Shown: piece by piece, positions 12,052-24,509 of the stretch
How positions within the stretch are numbered: the first letter of the stretch is position 1
How the letters are laid out: each line of letters starts with the position of its first letter
Source of the DNA: Podospora pseudocomata
Lineage: Eukaryota > Ascomycota > Sordariomycetes > Sordariales > Podosporaceae
Length of the DNA stretch: 64,000 nucleotides
Assembly (NCBI RefSeq): GCF_035222375.1
Contig: NW_026946363.1
Span: 3,162,001-3,226,000 of the forward strand
Reading direction: 5' to 3'
Made by a program: the position numbers and the translations under genes
The notes under the pieces: generated by a model
What the model was told of the DNA's origin: nothing
What the model saw: the letters and a program-made list of their open reading frames with translations, nothing else
Databases searched by the model: none

Positions 12052-12850
12052 ATGGGAAGCATAGACACCACCGGCTACAGCTTCACAGCCGGCCCCGAAA
12101 CCGTCTCCTTTGACAGTTTCCTCTTCGACATGGATGGCACAATCATTGATTCCACCGCCGCCGTAGAGAAGCACTGGGAAGGGTAAGAGCCCTCACCCCC
12201 TCTTGTTCATATCAAACCCAGAAACTAAGCACTACCCCTCCAGCATCGGCAACGATATCGGCGTAAGCCCCGAAATTATCCTCCAAACCTCCCACGGCCG
12301 CCGAACAATAGACATGCTCAAGATCCTCGCCCCGGAAAAGGCCACCTGGGAGTATGTCCAATCCAGGGAAGCCCTCCTCCCCAAACTCTACGGCTCCGAC
12401 GCCGTCGAGATCCCCGGCGCCCGCTCCCTCCTCGATTCCCTCATTGCCCTCTCTGCCCCCTGGACAATCGTCACGTCTGGCTCCCTTCCCCTCGTAAGCG
12501 GGTGGCTCAAGGTCCTTGACCTGCCTGTCCCGGAACACCTCGTCACGGCGGAGTCTGTGCAAAACGGCAAGCCAGATCCGGCCTGCTATCGTTTGGGGAG
12601 GGAGAAGCTGGGCGAGTCGGCGGGTGAGGGGAAGGAGGTTTTGGTGTTTGAGGATGCTCCTGCTGGGATCGAGGCTGGGAAGGCGGCTGGGTGCAGGGTT
12701 GTTGGGTTGGTGACTTCTCACAGTGTGGAGGAGGTTTTGTCTGCTGGGCCGGATTGGGTGGTGAAGGATCTGACGCAGGTTAGGATTGTGAGGAGGGAGG
12801 AGGATGGGAGGGTTGTGCTGGAGATTGGGGGGTTGTTGGTGAGGAATTAG
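12052..12850 (+). CDS. HAD-superfamily sugar/glycerol-phosphate phosphatase (2 exons)
   Basis: Predicted haloacid-dehalogenase phosphatase of the fungal glycerol-3-phosphatase / 2-deoxyglucose-6-phosphatase type, 245 aa, probably cytosolic. Exon 1 is 12052-12182, the intron 12183-12243 (61 nt, donor GTAAG, acceptor CCAG) and exon 2 is 12244-12850. Motif I is FDMDGT, with the nucleophile D26 and acid D28. Motif II is VTSGS, motif III includes KPDP, and motif IV is FEDAPAGIEAG. A small helical cap lies between motifs I and II. The first motif is encoded in exon 1, which is why the downstream open frame alone is not the gene. The exact substrate cannot be read from the sequence; glycerol-3-phosphate or deoxyglucose-6-phosphate are the usual alternatives in this family. 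Confidence 0.92.
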
Positions 12851-15800
12851 GGGTGAGAGTTGGGAAAGGGGCGTTTGGGTGATGGACTGGAAGGAGGATA
12901 GGTGCTACAAGATCACTGTTGGGGGCTATGGGACATGGTCTGGCTGTTAATAGATGGAATATCGGCATTTTCATGGGGTTTACCAGCAAATGCCTGCAAT
13001 TATTTGGTGCGTGTTGGATTAGGGAAGCATGTGAAGTGTTAAAGATCCTGCGTGATATGTGAGCTGCATATTTCGTCGCGGTGAATGAAAGAGTAGAAAA
13101 CTCAAGAAAATCTACATTTACCTAGTGGAGATATGAGCAATGAACCTTGAGATCGGAAACTGGTCTCAGGCGGATGTTTAAGAAGTATTTCAACGGTATC
13201 CCTATGAGGCGTCAGGTTGAGGTCTTTGACAATAAGTAGGACTAAAGTGAAGCTTTGCGTTTTGGATAACCTGTTGGTTCTTTCAACTTTCATCATATGG
13301 AGGCCCTGGGTACTTTGACATAGGTCACCAAGTCATCCATAGTAGATATTACAGGGGCTAGGGAGAGATGTAAACAGAGGTCAGTCCACTGTTGTTTAAA
13401 CCATACCGTACATATCCACTAAATGCCGACAAGTATACCTGATAGCCGACAAACCCCGGCAGCTAGAACTCAGTAAAGATAACGGCCCAACAATCAAAGA
13501 TGCGCCGCTTGGTAGGCATGTCTCATCAACGTACACATCTACTCTCACATTTCAGTTCTTACATTCCACAGAACAACGCATAGACCCTCACAGCTGACAT
13601 GGACTCAGGGCCTCGCCATGAGATTAGACAAACGAATGATCTGTACCCTGAATCATCAGCAGAAAAGCATGACACAGTCTCGGTAACGTACGTTTGCGTC
13701 AACGGTGTTGATGATGGCTGTCACGTGGAACTTGACATCAACATTATCAAGATCAACAAAAGCAAATCCAACTCGAGACATGAGCAGCAGTGATGACGGC
13801 GGCAAGCTCTTTTGACACATTTCGCCGACGATCCAAGATCGACATGATACCTATCTACCTCGCCGCCATGCTTTCCCCCAGAAAAAGACCACCACCAAAA
13901 CCTCCCAATGTCCTTTTTGCCATCCTAAAGTTCCTCACCGTTACTCACCGAGAACGAGATCAATGTCTCGGCTAACTCAACATCACCCACCTGATTCCTT
14001 TTCTTCTTCCCAAACCTCCCACCCGTCCCCGAGTGTCTCGGTCTGTGTCTTCCTCCAGCTCCCCACCCGCCATGAGCTAACTTTAGCATCATCCACGGCA
14101 TCCTTTCCCACCCATCCATGTACATACACTAGATTATCCCGCTCTCCTCCTCCTCCTCTAACCCATGAATGTATCCTTTCGCCACCCTCGGAAGCGGCAA
14201 GACAACAACAACAGCTCAAGAAAACAACAGTGCGAGGTTACCCCCCCTAAACCCCCTCTGCCCCCAGAAGGGGAAAAAAATGACGACAAACAGCGTCACA
14301 TCAGAAGTCTAGAAGCCGATCGGCACATGTAGGCCACCGGGTTCAAAACTAAAAAGTTCCTCGTGGCACTAAAACACACATCAACTGCACTGCTGCGCTG
14401 CAATAAAAGCCGAGTTCACTCCAGCCCAGTCGAGGCCAACCCCCCCCCCTCCTTCCCACCTCTCAGCCCAAATCCTAACCGAAGCCTGCCCCCGGGATGT
14501 CTTGCGGCGTCCCCGGTCAGGTGCCGGTTCGCCTCGCGCTGATCGTCACCCTCTTCTTCCAGTCTACTACTGCAGAACACACCACGCGAGGAGGGGAAGA
14601 GGAAAAAAGATGCGGGGGAAACACAACAATCCTACCTCCCTTGTGCCCTTTGGGCTAGTATACACACAACCAGCCCATCCCATTTTCATCATTTTTACCT
14701 GTCCTAGTGTAGTTCCTAGTAACCGGCAAGTGGTGTGTAAACATCCCTTCACCATCCAGAAGAATGTTGAACATGATGATATCCCTTTCCCTTCCCCGTC
14801 AACGGAGGCCGCATATAATGCAGAAAAAAGGTGGAAATAACACCTCCCTCCCTCCCCTTGCCGCCCGCATGGAATAAAATGTTTTTGGGAAATAAGAAAG
14901 AAGAAGAAAAGAGCAGCAAGCAGGTACACGCATAACACATAACACAGTCACGCAGTCAGGCGGCAATGAACGGCGGCCAACCCACCCCCCACCGTCTTTG
15001 CGCTCGCAAAATGGCACCGGCACACACAACGCGCTGACCTCATGGTTAGAAATCTTGGGGAAAGCAAAGGTGTGTGTGGGTGTCATGACAGGGGGAGGGG
15101 GTCCATCACAACCGTGCGAGAAGGCGCGCGCGTCAAATGTGTGCGGGATGCTCATCAATCCTTCCTTTCTGCAGTCTGCCAGGGGGAAATTTGAGAAAGC
15201 ACCCTTCTGTCCCGTGGCGGCGGCTGCGGCGATAACCGATTGATACCTTTCATCACGCGTTCACGTTGGGAGGGATACCTATCTCAGCTCTTACCCGGGG
15301 ATCGAGAAGAAGAGGGAGGGGGCCGTTAACGAAATCGGGATCTCGGGTACAAGAAGAGTGAGTCTGACTGATAGAGAACACACATACAAATGTGTAACCC
15401 AGGTGACGAAAGGGTATAAAAGAGCAAAAGAGTGCGGAATTTGTTGCGGCCGCTTGCATGACGGCGGGGACGGCAAAAAGTTGTGAGCCCCGTCCTGACA
15501 TATCAAAAATTAGTCCGACTCTGAAAATCTCACTGTTGTGTAAACATCTTGCACATCCTCTTTAAATTGGTCGGCGATTTGCGTAACGATAGAGTTATCG
15601 TTCCTGCATAACCCGTCAGGCATTCGTACGAAGAAGACGTCTCAAATCAATCTTGGTATCCAAAGAAAAAAACAGATCAACACAGCCTCGGGCCGTTGAG
15701 CTAACACAGCATATAAGACTGGAATGGCGAACAACAACAAGTTTCCAACAACACACAAAAAAGAAACTCCGATGGACGGATGGACGGACGAGGGCTGATG

Positions 15801-16270
15801 CGTGGCGTTTTCCCTGGACAAACTGGCAAGGAAAACGTCCGACGACGAGTGCTGTGCTGCCCCCTTTTTCCCCTGCAGGAAAAAGAAGAAGCATTTGGGT
15901 GGTTTTGATTTCCGACCTGAGACTTCGTTTCCTGCAGGAACAAGAGACAGGATCGACCATCACGCATTATGTTGAGTATCTGCAGTCAATTTACTAGCCC
16001 ATGCCATAGATGCGGCTCAAAATCCACAGAATTAGAATCTGTAAAGTCTGTGAGGGCCGTAAATGAATCTTAAATTACTACCCCCACGTTGCATTTGCAG
16101 CCTCCCATCATTGATTCGTCTGCTGCCCTCGACGGGATCCAGGGAGCTCCCGTTGCCGAACAAGATGATTGACGACCGATCTGATTAACCTCTGATCGCC
16201 TGTCAACGTCCCCGTCAGAAGGCTTGTCAGTCAGTCGTTCAAATATCCCAACTTGCCTGTCGTCATGGAG
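12851..16270. other. Gene-poor tract after the HAD gene
   Basis: No recognisable gene. A short protein-like frame at 13599-13793 has a possible GTAACG donor within it but no partner exon or domain. Runs of C are common, for example near 14240-14280 and 14440-14480, and several purine- or pyrimidine-biased stretches occur between 14,900 and 15,450. The tract may be regulatory, or may contain untranslated or non-coding transcripts; nothing decides this. Confidence 0.45.
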
Positions 16271-16279
16271 ATGATGAAA

Positions 16280-16280
<1 letters not shown>

Positions 16281-16314
<34 letters not shown>
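16281..16314. repeat. (GAT)n trinucleotide microsatellite
   Basis: About eleven consecutive TGA/GAT units. Read on the minus strand they give a run of histidine or isoleucine codons, which explains the low-complexity open frames here. The repeat lies outside any supported gene. Confidence 0.9.
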
Positions 16315-19300
16315 CAACCCACCGCCCAGATGAAGAGGTTGGATTCCCGTGTCCTCGTCCTCGCACCAGGCAGAACGGTGTGGGCTTGCCGATAAACACT
16401 GTGCCCGTTGGAGGATGCAGGGATTTTCACCATGTACCTGCTTGTACCTTTTGGTCATGTTATCCAACAGAGAGCTTTGGACAAGGCTCCCCTCCAGACA
16501 CACACGTGGACGCCCGGGCCAGCAAATAATCCTAATCTCCTGGCCCCTAGGACGTGCTCCATCAGGGCGTCAAACACTGTTCTTTCTGACCGTGGGCGGT
16601 GAACCTCTGATTCAGGTACCGATGTTGGATGAGCACAAAAGGTTCGCCGTGGTTCAGCGTTTGGCCGTCCATTGAGACCGCTGGTGGAAGCGATTCGCCT
16701 TCAGTCCCTCACTGTGATTGTCTACCGCGAAGGACTGGTTGTGACTGCTGGCAGCGCGCGCGGCGGGTTACGAGCTGGTTTCCTGCTTGAGCAGCCCCGT
16801 CATCCATGACAGCGTTACACTCGGATTCAGTCGTGTCCTCCCCATCTCTCCAGCTCCCCCGCCCCGCCGCGGCTCTGGAGCCGGATCAAAGCTTCGATAA
16901 GGTGAAGGAAGGTCCACTCTTGGCCGCCCGGCGCTACGGACAAAAATGTTAGACCGTTGTTAAGCTTGCCGGTCTCGGTCATTTTAAAACCCGAGAGTGT
17001 TGGACACTGCTTACCACCACTGTTGGACCGTCATCTTGGCCGCTGCTTGCATTAGCTTTGGCTTCCTCTACGAACTGCCGGTGCTCACTACTATTATCGA
17101 ACATTCGTTGCCGACTTCTTCATGGTAGTCAACCATGGATGGCACAGGATGGGTGTTATGTTATGAAGGCTGTACAGCACCGTAGCACACAGATCCCACG
17201 CATTGACCCGTACGCGAACCAATGAGCAAGGCTGGCGTGGGAGTTCGACGCAATGCTACTCCTCTGCTTGTCGTTCAAAGCTGTGATTCCGTGTGTCAGC
17301 AAGATACGGATAACGCTGGGGAGATACGTACGCTGAAATGTACAAGAAAAGTTCCCGATCAGACCTTTGAGTTTGACATGTCGAAATGATCTGTTGAGAC
17401 ACCGACTGACCTTGGCTCGCCTGATGACATCGAAACTGTGCTGCTGGAGCTGATTCGATCGCTTGCCGTAGGTTCATTGCTGTTTCTTTTCTTCGTCTGA
17501 GCAGTCGTTCTGATGCCCATGAGCTGCATGGGTTGTGACGTATGGCTGGTGATACGGGCCCACCTAGGTAACTTCTCAGAGACGGCCGATGTAACTGTGG
17601 TTTTTGTCCTATATCGCACATCTTAAGAAAATCCGGGATGGGGGAGCTTGGGCTTGAGCGCCCGCAATTTCGTAATCACTTGCTGAGACCCATCAGCCAA
17701 AGAGAAGGTCATCCTCAAGCCACAAGATGCAGAGCGGGATGCACCCGAACCAGCCTCTGGTCTCCGGTCTGCTTTGTTGCGCCAACCGAGTATGCACCTG
17801 CTCTCCAACCGCAGCATCTTCCTGCTTCGGAGTGTTGAAAAGTGCCGAATGCTTGGTAGGAGAAGCAGGAAGAAAAGGGGACAGCATTCTGATCGGATGG
17901 GATGTCTGAAGATTTCGGCATGGTGGTTTTCCAACCGAACGGTCTTTTTGCAGAGTGTCACCCCCACTCTAGAGTGCGACAGAACGGGCGCCATAAATAG
18001 AAATGTGCATGCACTGTAGCAGCACGTCTCCTGTATTCGGACTGTAGCGTAGTGCTGGAAAATGCGGTGTTACGGTGCGGCGCCGTGTCTTCGACTTCTT
18101 GTCCAACAAATCTCCGTCAGGTTGTGGAATTCTGGTGGATGGGAAATCATCAGCTGCAAGTGACGCCCGGGAATCACCTAAGCTGCCGCACCCGTCCAAC
18201 TTGGTTGCCGTCATGGCAGCGCCGACGGGCGGTATCTGTGCCTCTTCGGTGAGGTGAGCTTTCACCTCATCACCTCATCTGCAGAGCAGGATGCACATCA
18301 TCCTTGAGCGGGGTAATCTACGAGGCGCGTGCCTGGAGGAGAGAATCCCATGGTTGGGAGGGTTGGGGGTTGTCAAAGTCGTACGGTATTTTTTTTCTTC
18401 TTTATCCCTCTTCACCATCACAGGGTGGTATCGAGAAGTGTTGGATGTCACCGTGTTGCCTGTTCGAGTGCTGCTCCAGTTGCTACTCCAGTGCTGCTGT
18501 TGTCGGTGGAGTTCGTTCGAGTTGGAGTCTGTCATCAGGCGACTTCTGGATATCTCTTCCTGCAGCAGGGCGGGAAACGGCAAGGTTTGGCGGTCGTCGG
18601 TGCATCAGGCGAATCAGAAGAGGCGGTAAGCGAAAGCGGCCGGTGTGGACTGGCATCCGCTGCCATCTGGCGGCCACCTCAGCGGGGAGTGCTAGGAAGA
18701 GAGAAGGAACTTCTCGACAACCCCGCGATAATTGTTCCTGACCTTGCAAGGATGCCGATTGCATCCGACAGCTGCAGCGCGAGGCTTGTTTGCTTTGCCG
18801 CAACTGTCAACTCCACCGCTGTTTCTCCCTCACGAAACACTGGTGCGAAGCTATTCCCTCAACGGCTTCTAGAGAAATCCCAATGGAGTGGGAGCCGGGA
18901 AAAATGCTTGGTGTGGAGTTGGCACTCAACCTCAACTTCTTCAACAACACCAACAGACTCGTACAAAGACGCAGTGAGATGCTCGGTTACACAGACACTG
19001 TCGTCAAGACGCAGGACATGTCTCTGGTCATCCAGTCAGAAACCGTGGAGCAACACGTTGAAGGACCCGCCTCGCCCATTTCAGGACCTCCCTAACAGAT
19101 ATCGTTAGAGAAGGGCCAAAGGGCTTCTTCGCCTACACTAGTTTTGGTGTCGATCCGGCAGCAACCGGCGGCGGCTGGACTTGAGGCTGAGGCGCCGGCA
19201 TAGGACGACCCTTCGGCACCGAATTACGGGTTGGCATTCTGTTCACGGCGTGTCGCCTCCCAGGAAATTGGATGAGATGCAAGTTACAGCCAACAGGAGA

Positions 19301-21477
19301 TTCTGCCACGCCGTTCTTGTGCTTTGTGCTCTGATGGAAGATGCGCAACTCCGAGTCGTCTCGGAAATCAAGTGACGCTCTCTTTCGAGGTTCAAGTTCA
19401 ACAGATGAGATGGACAGGACAACAACAATAACAGCAGCGAGTTATCATCAGATTCATCACAACGAGATGTCGCTGACTCGCTGATGAGCATGGTGGAGGC
19501 AGTGGCTGACGGTGGCATAACCCCACACTTTGGTGGCAGCGCAGAGACCATATCCGATATGGCCCGTGCAAATTCCACTGGGTGTTGCGCTGCCTTTTGC
19601 TTTCTTTCTCGTTCAGCAATCTTATGCTGTGGAAGCCATGGTGGTACAAACCCGTCGACCCCTTTTTGAGATGGCATCGAACTGATCAGACAGATCGCAG
19701 CCAGCCGCAGCCATCGCACCCCGATTGGTGTTCCCTGCCACGCCTGCGTTGAGTGATGAGCTCTCGACTCGTCACGCAAATGTCTTCGATGTCTCTCCCT
19801 TGTCCCTAGCACTGGTCTGGTCTCCTGGTCTCCTGGTCTCTCTGGCTCCCGAGGCACGGTGCCTCCCGGCTTCGGGCGGTTGGCTTTTCTTTCTCTCTCC
19901 CACACGATTCCACTCCTCCATCTTTCCTCCGCCTCTCAGAAGTTCTCGGCTTCGGCACCGTATCTCTAACCCCACACAGTGCACCCATCCCACAGCAACA
20001 GCTCCGCTCCCCAGGGGCTCTAGCTTGCGCTCGACCCGCCCGGCATCCCTTCCACGAGGCTCCGGCTCCGCCAACGGCTTTTCCTATTGCTCAGGCTCAT
20101 CACCTCAGAGTTTTCCCTCCGAGCTGCAGGGTCTTGTGGCCCAGGAGTCCAGATGCCTTCAGTACGGACGGATGCCCAACTCGCAAAATCTCCCGATCAC
20201 AGAGCAACCAAAAGCCGCCAGGGGTCTACATACATAGGTAGCCTGCAGGGTGGCACCGACGCTGCCACTTGGGTCTTGATCCAGGGACGCTGTGGCTCTG
20301 TGCGAGCTGGTATTCAGGATGCAAGGATGTGTAAGGGACGCCAAGAATGTCCAGGCGGGGAGCTCGGGACCAGGCCAGGGTGGGATTTCTCGTCCCAAGG
20401 GGTACCCAGAGGTTCCAACCACTCCCAGTGCCCGGCGTCCGCTCACGCTCAAGCTCCTACTCCCAGCCTCTGCCTCTGCAGTCCCACGCCGCCTGCCCAC
20501 CCGCCTGCAGTCTGTACTGACAGCGCGCTGCCCTCCTCCTCCTTGCTCGCTGCAAGTGTCCCTGGCTTGTGTGAAAATGCCCCGGGGAGCCGGTCGCCTC
20601 AGCACACCCCAAGGTCTTGGTGCTGCTCACCAAAAGGTCCACAGCTTGCCCGAGGTGCCTATCAGAGCGCCCACGTTCGTCCTTCGTACCCAGTGGTACC
20701 TCGTGGAGAGAACTCACCCTGGGTCCCTGGCTGTCTCCCTGGTCCTATCCTTGTTGAGGGTCTCGCTCCTCGTTCGCCCACACACCACCTCACCATCCAT
20801 GCCCCCATCACCACCATCCCCTTCCAAGCCCAGCCTGTGGCCCCAGCACCCGCCGCCTGCATGCCGAACCACACCACCCTCCTGCCGCTTCATGACCCGC
20901 GACACGTCCTGGAGCAGTGTCGAGTCTTGATGGGTTCTTGCACGGCGAGAGCCTGGGTGATGCACGGCACGCAGCAGAGCACAGGTTCGGGACAAATAAC
21001 AATGCCCCTTCTCCACTGCTACCCTCCCTCCCTTCGTTCCCTCTCGCCTTGCCCTGTCTTGTCCTGTTGTGACTGATGAGACTGTTCAGCAGCAAGTCCT
21101 CAGCAGGGAACAGAAAGAAGCTGCGAAAAAGTGAGACGGGGAGAGCCCTGTACACGAGCTGTGTCTTGCCGTTCCGCTCCGGGTCTCGCCTCGCCCACCC
21201 CCTTCCCCACCCCGTTCAGTTCATCGCTCAGTCTTAAACTGGTTAAGACCTCCTGGCCGGGTGCCCACCCCATCCACGCGCTCCTGACCCCTGGTACCTT
21301 AGTGTCCTGATTGGGCCCACACGTTCTTTGACATTTCCCCCGTCCATATCACTCAAGAGTCCGCCTCACCCCAGTCACTCTTTTGTGTCCACCATCTCTG
21401 AGCCCGCAAAGACGCTGCCTCGTCTTCTGGGTCTTCTCGAGACAGCATCAATCTTCTTCACTCACGACGCACTCCCG
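16315..21477. other. Long gene-poor region upstream of the homeobox gene
   Basis: About 5 kb without a recognisable protein domain. The part from about 19.7 kb on is strongly pyrimidine-rich on the plus strand and contains long but low-complexity open frames, such as 20087-21076, which are rich in P, S, C and T. This resembles the long promoter and 5' leader often seen in front of fungal developmental regulators. Whether transcription of the homeobox gene starts this far upstream cannot be told from the sequence. A 100-codon frame at 18790-19095 looks mildly protein-like but has no known domain. Confidence 0.4.
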
Positions 21478-21504
21478 GACGACGACGACGACGACGACGA
21501 CGAC
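21478..21504. repeat. (GAC)9 microsatellite in the homeobox 5' leader
   Basis: Nine exact GAC units end about 36 bases before the homeobox start codon, so the repeat most likely lies in the 5' untranslated region. Confidence 0.85.
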
Positions 21505-21539
21505 ACCTTCTACCGGACCGGTCGACCCAGTTGGACATC

Positions 21540-23532
21540 ATGGACATGGACTACATGGACCCTTACCGCCGATACGCCGTTCAGATGCAGGGCTATCATG
21601 GCATCCAGCAACAAACACAGCCCCAGGACCACCAGTATCCGTATTGGAGTCAGCATATGGTGGCCTACTACCAACAACACCAGCAAAGAGCAGTGATGAT
21701 GGGACAGGGAGGCATGCACATGTCCAAACAGACAGAGCCCAAGCCAAGACTGGCAAAGGATGAGGTGGAATTGTTGGAGCGCGAATTCAACAAGAACCCC
21801 AAGCCAAACAGCAGCACCAAGCGCGAGCTCGCTGAGCAAATGGGAGTGGAGGTTCCCAGGATCAACGTCGGTCTACCGCAATGCGTAGGAAGTGTCGTAT
21901 GCTAACGTGCTTTTGCAGAATTGGTTCCAAAACCGCCGGGCAAAAGAGAAGCAGATGAGAAAGACAGCCGAATTCGAGGCGCAACAGGCAAGAGAAAAGG
22001 AGGCTTCGGAGGTCAAGGAATCCGGTGACCAAGAGCAGGGTACCGTGACCGAGTTCTACGGCCTGAGCAACCAGCACCAACCTCTTGGGTTATCAACTGC
22101 CAAGTTTGGGGGCAGCGATGATGGCACTGATAGCGATGATGGCGCTTCAGGACCACAGCCTCTCATAGAGTCAGCGGGCGCTTCATCCACAGTAACGCCT
22201 GGAGGTGACACTCCAGTAAGCCCAGGGAGTGATTACGTTCGCGTCAAGTATGAACACGTCAAATCGCCCGTTCACCGCTCACAAGACACATCGGACCTTG
22301 ACCAGCCGTCAACAGCCATGAGCGCGTTCACCACGCCCCAACAGGAGATCAGCTTTCAGCAGCCAACGCCTTTCAGCTTCAGGCAGGCGAATCCGGAGCT
22401 TTTGGATGGCTTGTCGGGCCATGAGCTGCACAGAGTCCAAAGCCAGGATCATATCGATACAGGGGAAACAAGTCACTTCGGCTCGTTCCCTGACCGAGAC
22501 TATTTTGCGTCACCTCCCATCCCGCGCTTCCCGTCTGAAATGATACCAGAAAACTTGGTCAGCGCCGAAACCGAGCTTCTCCAACGCCGAGTATCCGAGG
22601 AAAATTTGGTGAAATGTGAAGCTCTGTCGCCGACTTCCTTGCCCGAGTCGCCCTTGACAGTGTCAGACTTGCGCTTCAAATCCCCACCACCCCCAGCTGA
22701 TATCGCTGGCCGCAGGAAATTGCGACGTCCAGCACCTCTCGGACCATCCTCCTTGAGAGGTGGCGCTGGGCCGAAGGCGGGCATTGAAGCTCCTCGAAGA
22801 TCAGAAACGGCAAGCCCGATGAGACGCATCTCTTCCGCTACGGGAGGCCTAGGTGGGCGCGTACAAAAGTCGTTCATGGGACCAGGTGGACCGAGGTCCC
22901 CGTTTGCGATGGAGCGCAACAAGGAGGCGCTTCTTCAGAGTCTCCAGGACGGCCAATCTCCCGCAATGGCTTCTTTGAACAGCGCCATGTCACCGTTGAG
23001 CCCTGGGGGTCACAATCAGAGCGCGCGCGAAGGAACAGTTGGTATCAGTTCTTCAGATGAAGAGGCTGGCTTTGCGTATGGGTCCCTTGGTGCCGTGGGC
23101 GGGTTTTCCATGTATAAATCCGAGGCCACCATGAAGACACCACCAGGGACTCCGGGTCTACAAATGGGTATGCAAGACGCATACTTCGCAGGCTCCATGG
23201 ACCACGCCTGGAACTTCGCCCCACAGGACGAACCCCTTCCCACGCCAAGCCTCTGCAGCCACGGGGGATCCGAGCTTGAGTTCTCGATGGCGCCTCAGAT
23301 GCCTGGTTATGTGGCCAGCCAGCCTGTGACACCCTCATTTCCGCCACAGTCCATGGGCCCAACATACAACGGTTTTTTTGGCCCTTCGCTCGCCCAAACC
23401 GAATATCACTTCCCCGACTCTTATGCAACTGAGCCATCAGCACGATCTTCGCCCACCAACATGCCACGATCGAAGCAGTTCCAGTTTGCTCAAAATATCA
23501 CTCCCCAGGACTTCAGTGCGGACAAGTCATAA
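21540..23532 (+). CDS. Homeobox transcription factor (2 exons)
   Basis: Nuclear DNA-binding regulator of 646 aa with one N-terminal homeodomain at about residues 60-118. Exon 1 is 21540-21866 and exon 2 is 21919-23532. The intron (52 nt) splits recognition helix 3 between the two asparagines of RINNWFQNRRAK. This junction restores the standard spacing before the invariant WFQNRR; reading through would insert foreign residues and a stop. The donor is GTCGGT, which is unusual, while the branch (GCTAAC) and acceptor (TTTGCAG) are normal. The N-terminus is rich in Y, Q and M. The C-terminal 500 residues are low-complexity with many SP and TP sites and no second domain. Targets are unknown; fungal relatives control development such as conidiation or fruiting-body formation. 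The nearest downstream neighbour is the transposon remnant. Confidence 0.88.
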
Positions 23533-23764
23533 ATCGTCAGTGTTCTGATTTCTGGCCCCTCGAAATCGAAGCGGGCCGTTGTACCATTATCATTTTTTGT
23601 TTTGTTTTATGCATGCAACAAAATCGTCTTGACCGAGTTTCTTTTGTCTTTGTTTTCGGAGTCGGGACGGTTGGAGTCGCGCAGCCCCTATAAACGTGGG
23701 ATACGGCTTTGGTTCTTCAAACGACTTATCAGCAACAATTACTTGACAACACACACACACACAC

Positions 23765-23806
<42 letters not shown>

Positions 23807-24420
23807 GGAAAAGTGGACTCACTTAATGTAATGATATACGGATATGTGTCTTTTTCTGGCTTCTTATGTCTTTTTTTTTTCTTTTTGGGAGGGTGGGGGG
23901 GAGGTTTGGTCAACGGAATTGGTATTGGCTTTGGATACCCCTGCTGGGCATGAGAGAAAGGGGTTGTCCATCCCTTGGCTCTCACCCTGCGTTACCTGGC
24001 GTCGGATGGATTCAATGCTGTAGTATAGGCATCATCTCAGCGGCAGCGGTGGTGCTGGTAGCATTTCGGGGGAGCATACACACAGCAGACATGGTGGAGG
24101 ATATGGCTGTGATGAAAGAGGGATGCGAGAGAGAAAAAAAGATGTGGAAGCATATTTTGTATAAAGTCCGTCGTAAACGAAATGGACAGAAAATGGGACA
24201 CAGGAAAGAAGGCGGGAGGAGAAACCTGTTATGTACCTGATATGTATACAACATGGAGCACTGGCAGAGAAATCCGCCTGAGGCGCAATGGTTGAAGAAG
24301 AACCAAGAAACAACAGTTTGGCCGCGGCCGCTGATATTTGAACATGATTTCCGTTTCCCATACTGTCAACATGTGGTGGTTTTCTGCCTTTTCCAGATTT
24401 CACTCTTACTAGCTTCAATA
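23533..24420. other. 3' flank of the homeobox gene
   Basis: Non-coding by inspection. It includes the compound microsatellite listed separately, a poly-T tract near 23870-23885 and the TA dinucleotide at 24419-24420 that borders the transposon. Confidence 0.6.
23749..23806. repeat. Compound (AC)n(TC)n(AC)n microsatellite
   Basis: A run of AC units passes into TC units and back to AC units over 58 bases, about 220 bases after the homeobox stop codon. It probably lies in the 3' untranslated region. Confidence 0.9.
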
Positions 24421-24473
24421 ACGTATATTATAAGCGAGTCGTACATATAAGCGAGTCGTACAGTCTCCACCAC
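24421..24473 (+). repeat. Left terminal inverted repeat
   Basis: 53 bases identical to the reverse complement of 25503-25555. The repeat holds two direct copies of TATAAGCGAGTCGTAC (24429-24444 and 24446-24461), offset by 17 bases. They could be tandem transposase-binding sites. Confidence 0.95.
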
Positions 24474-24509
24474 CCTACAACAATTATCCTCAATTGCAAC
24501 ATAACAGCA

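Noticed and set aside
16070-16503. Frames with poly-His or poly-Ile runs
   Set aside because: Produced by the (GAT)n microsatellite.
18329-19108. 259-codon frame in the gene desert
   Set aside because: No recognisable domain, a run of phenylalanine from poly-T, and an overlapping frame of similar quality.
20087-21076. 329-codon frame before the homeobox gene
   Set aside because: Composition is low-complexity P/S/C/T from a pyrimidine-rich leader, with no domain and no splice-linked neighbours.
21885-21918. Alternative homeobox donor GTAGGA at 21885
   Set aside because: The intron would be only 34 nt and would insert six residues into the recognition helix before WFQNRR.
24421-24461. Short direct repeats that could suggest a CRISPR-like array
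   Set aside because: Only two units per side, in inverted orientation at two ends of a transposon, in a eukaryotic genome.
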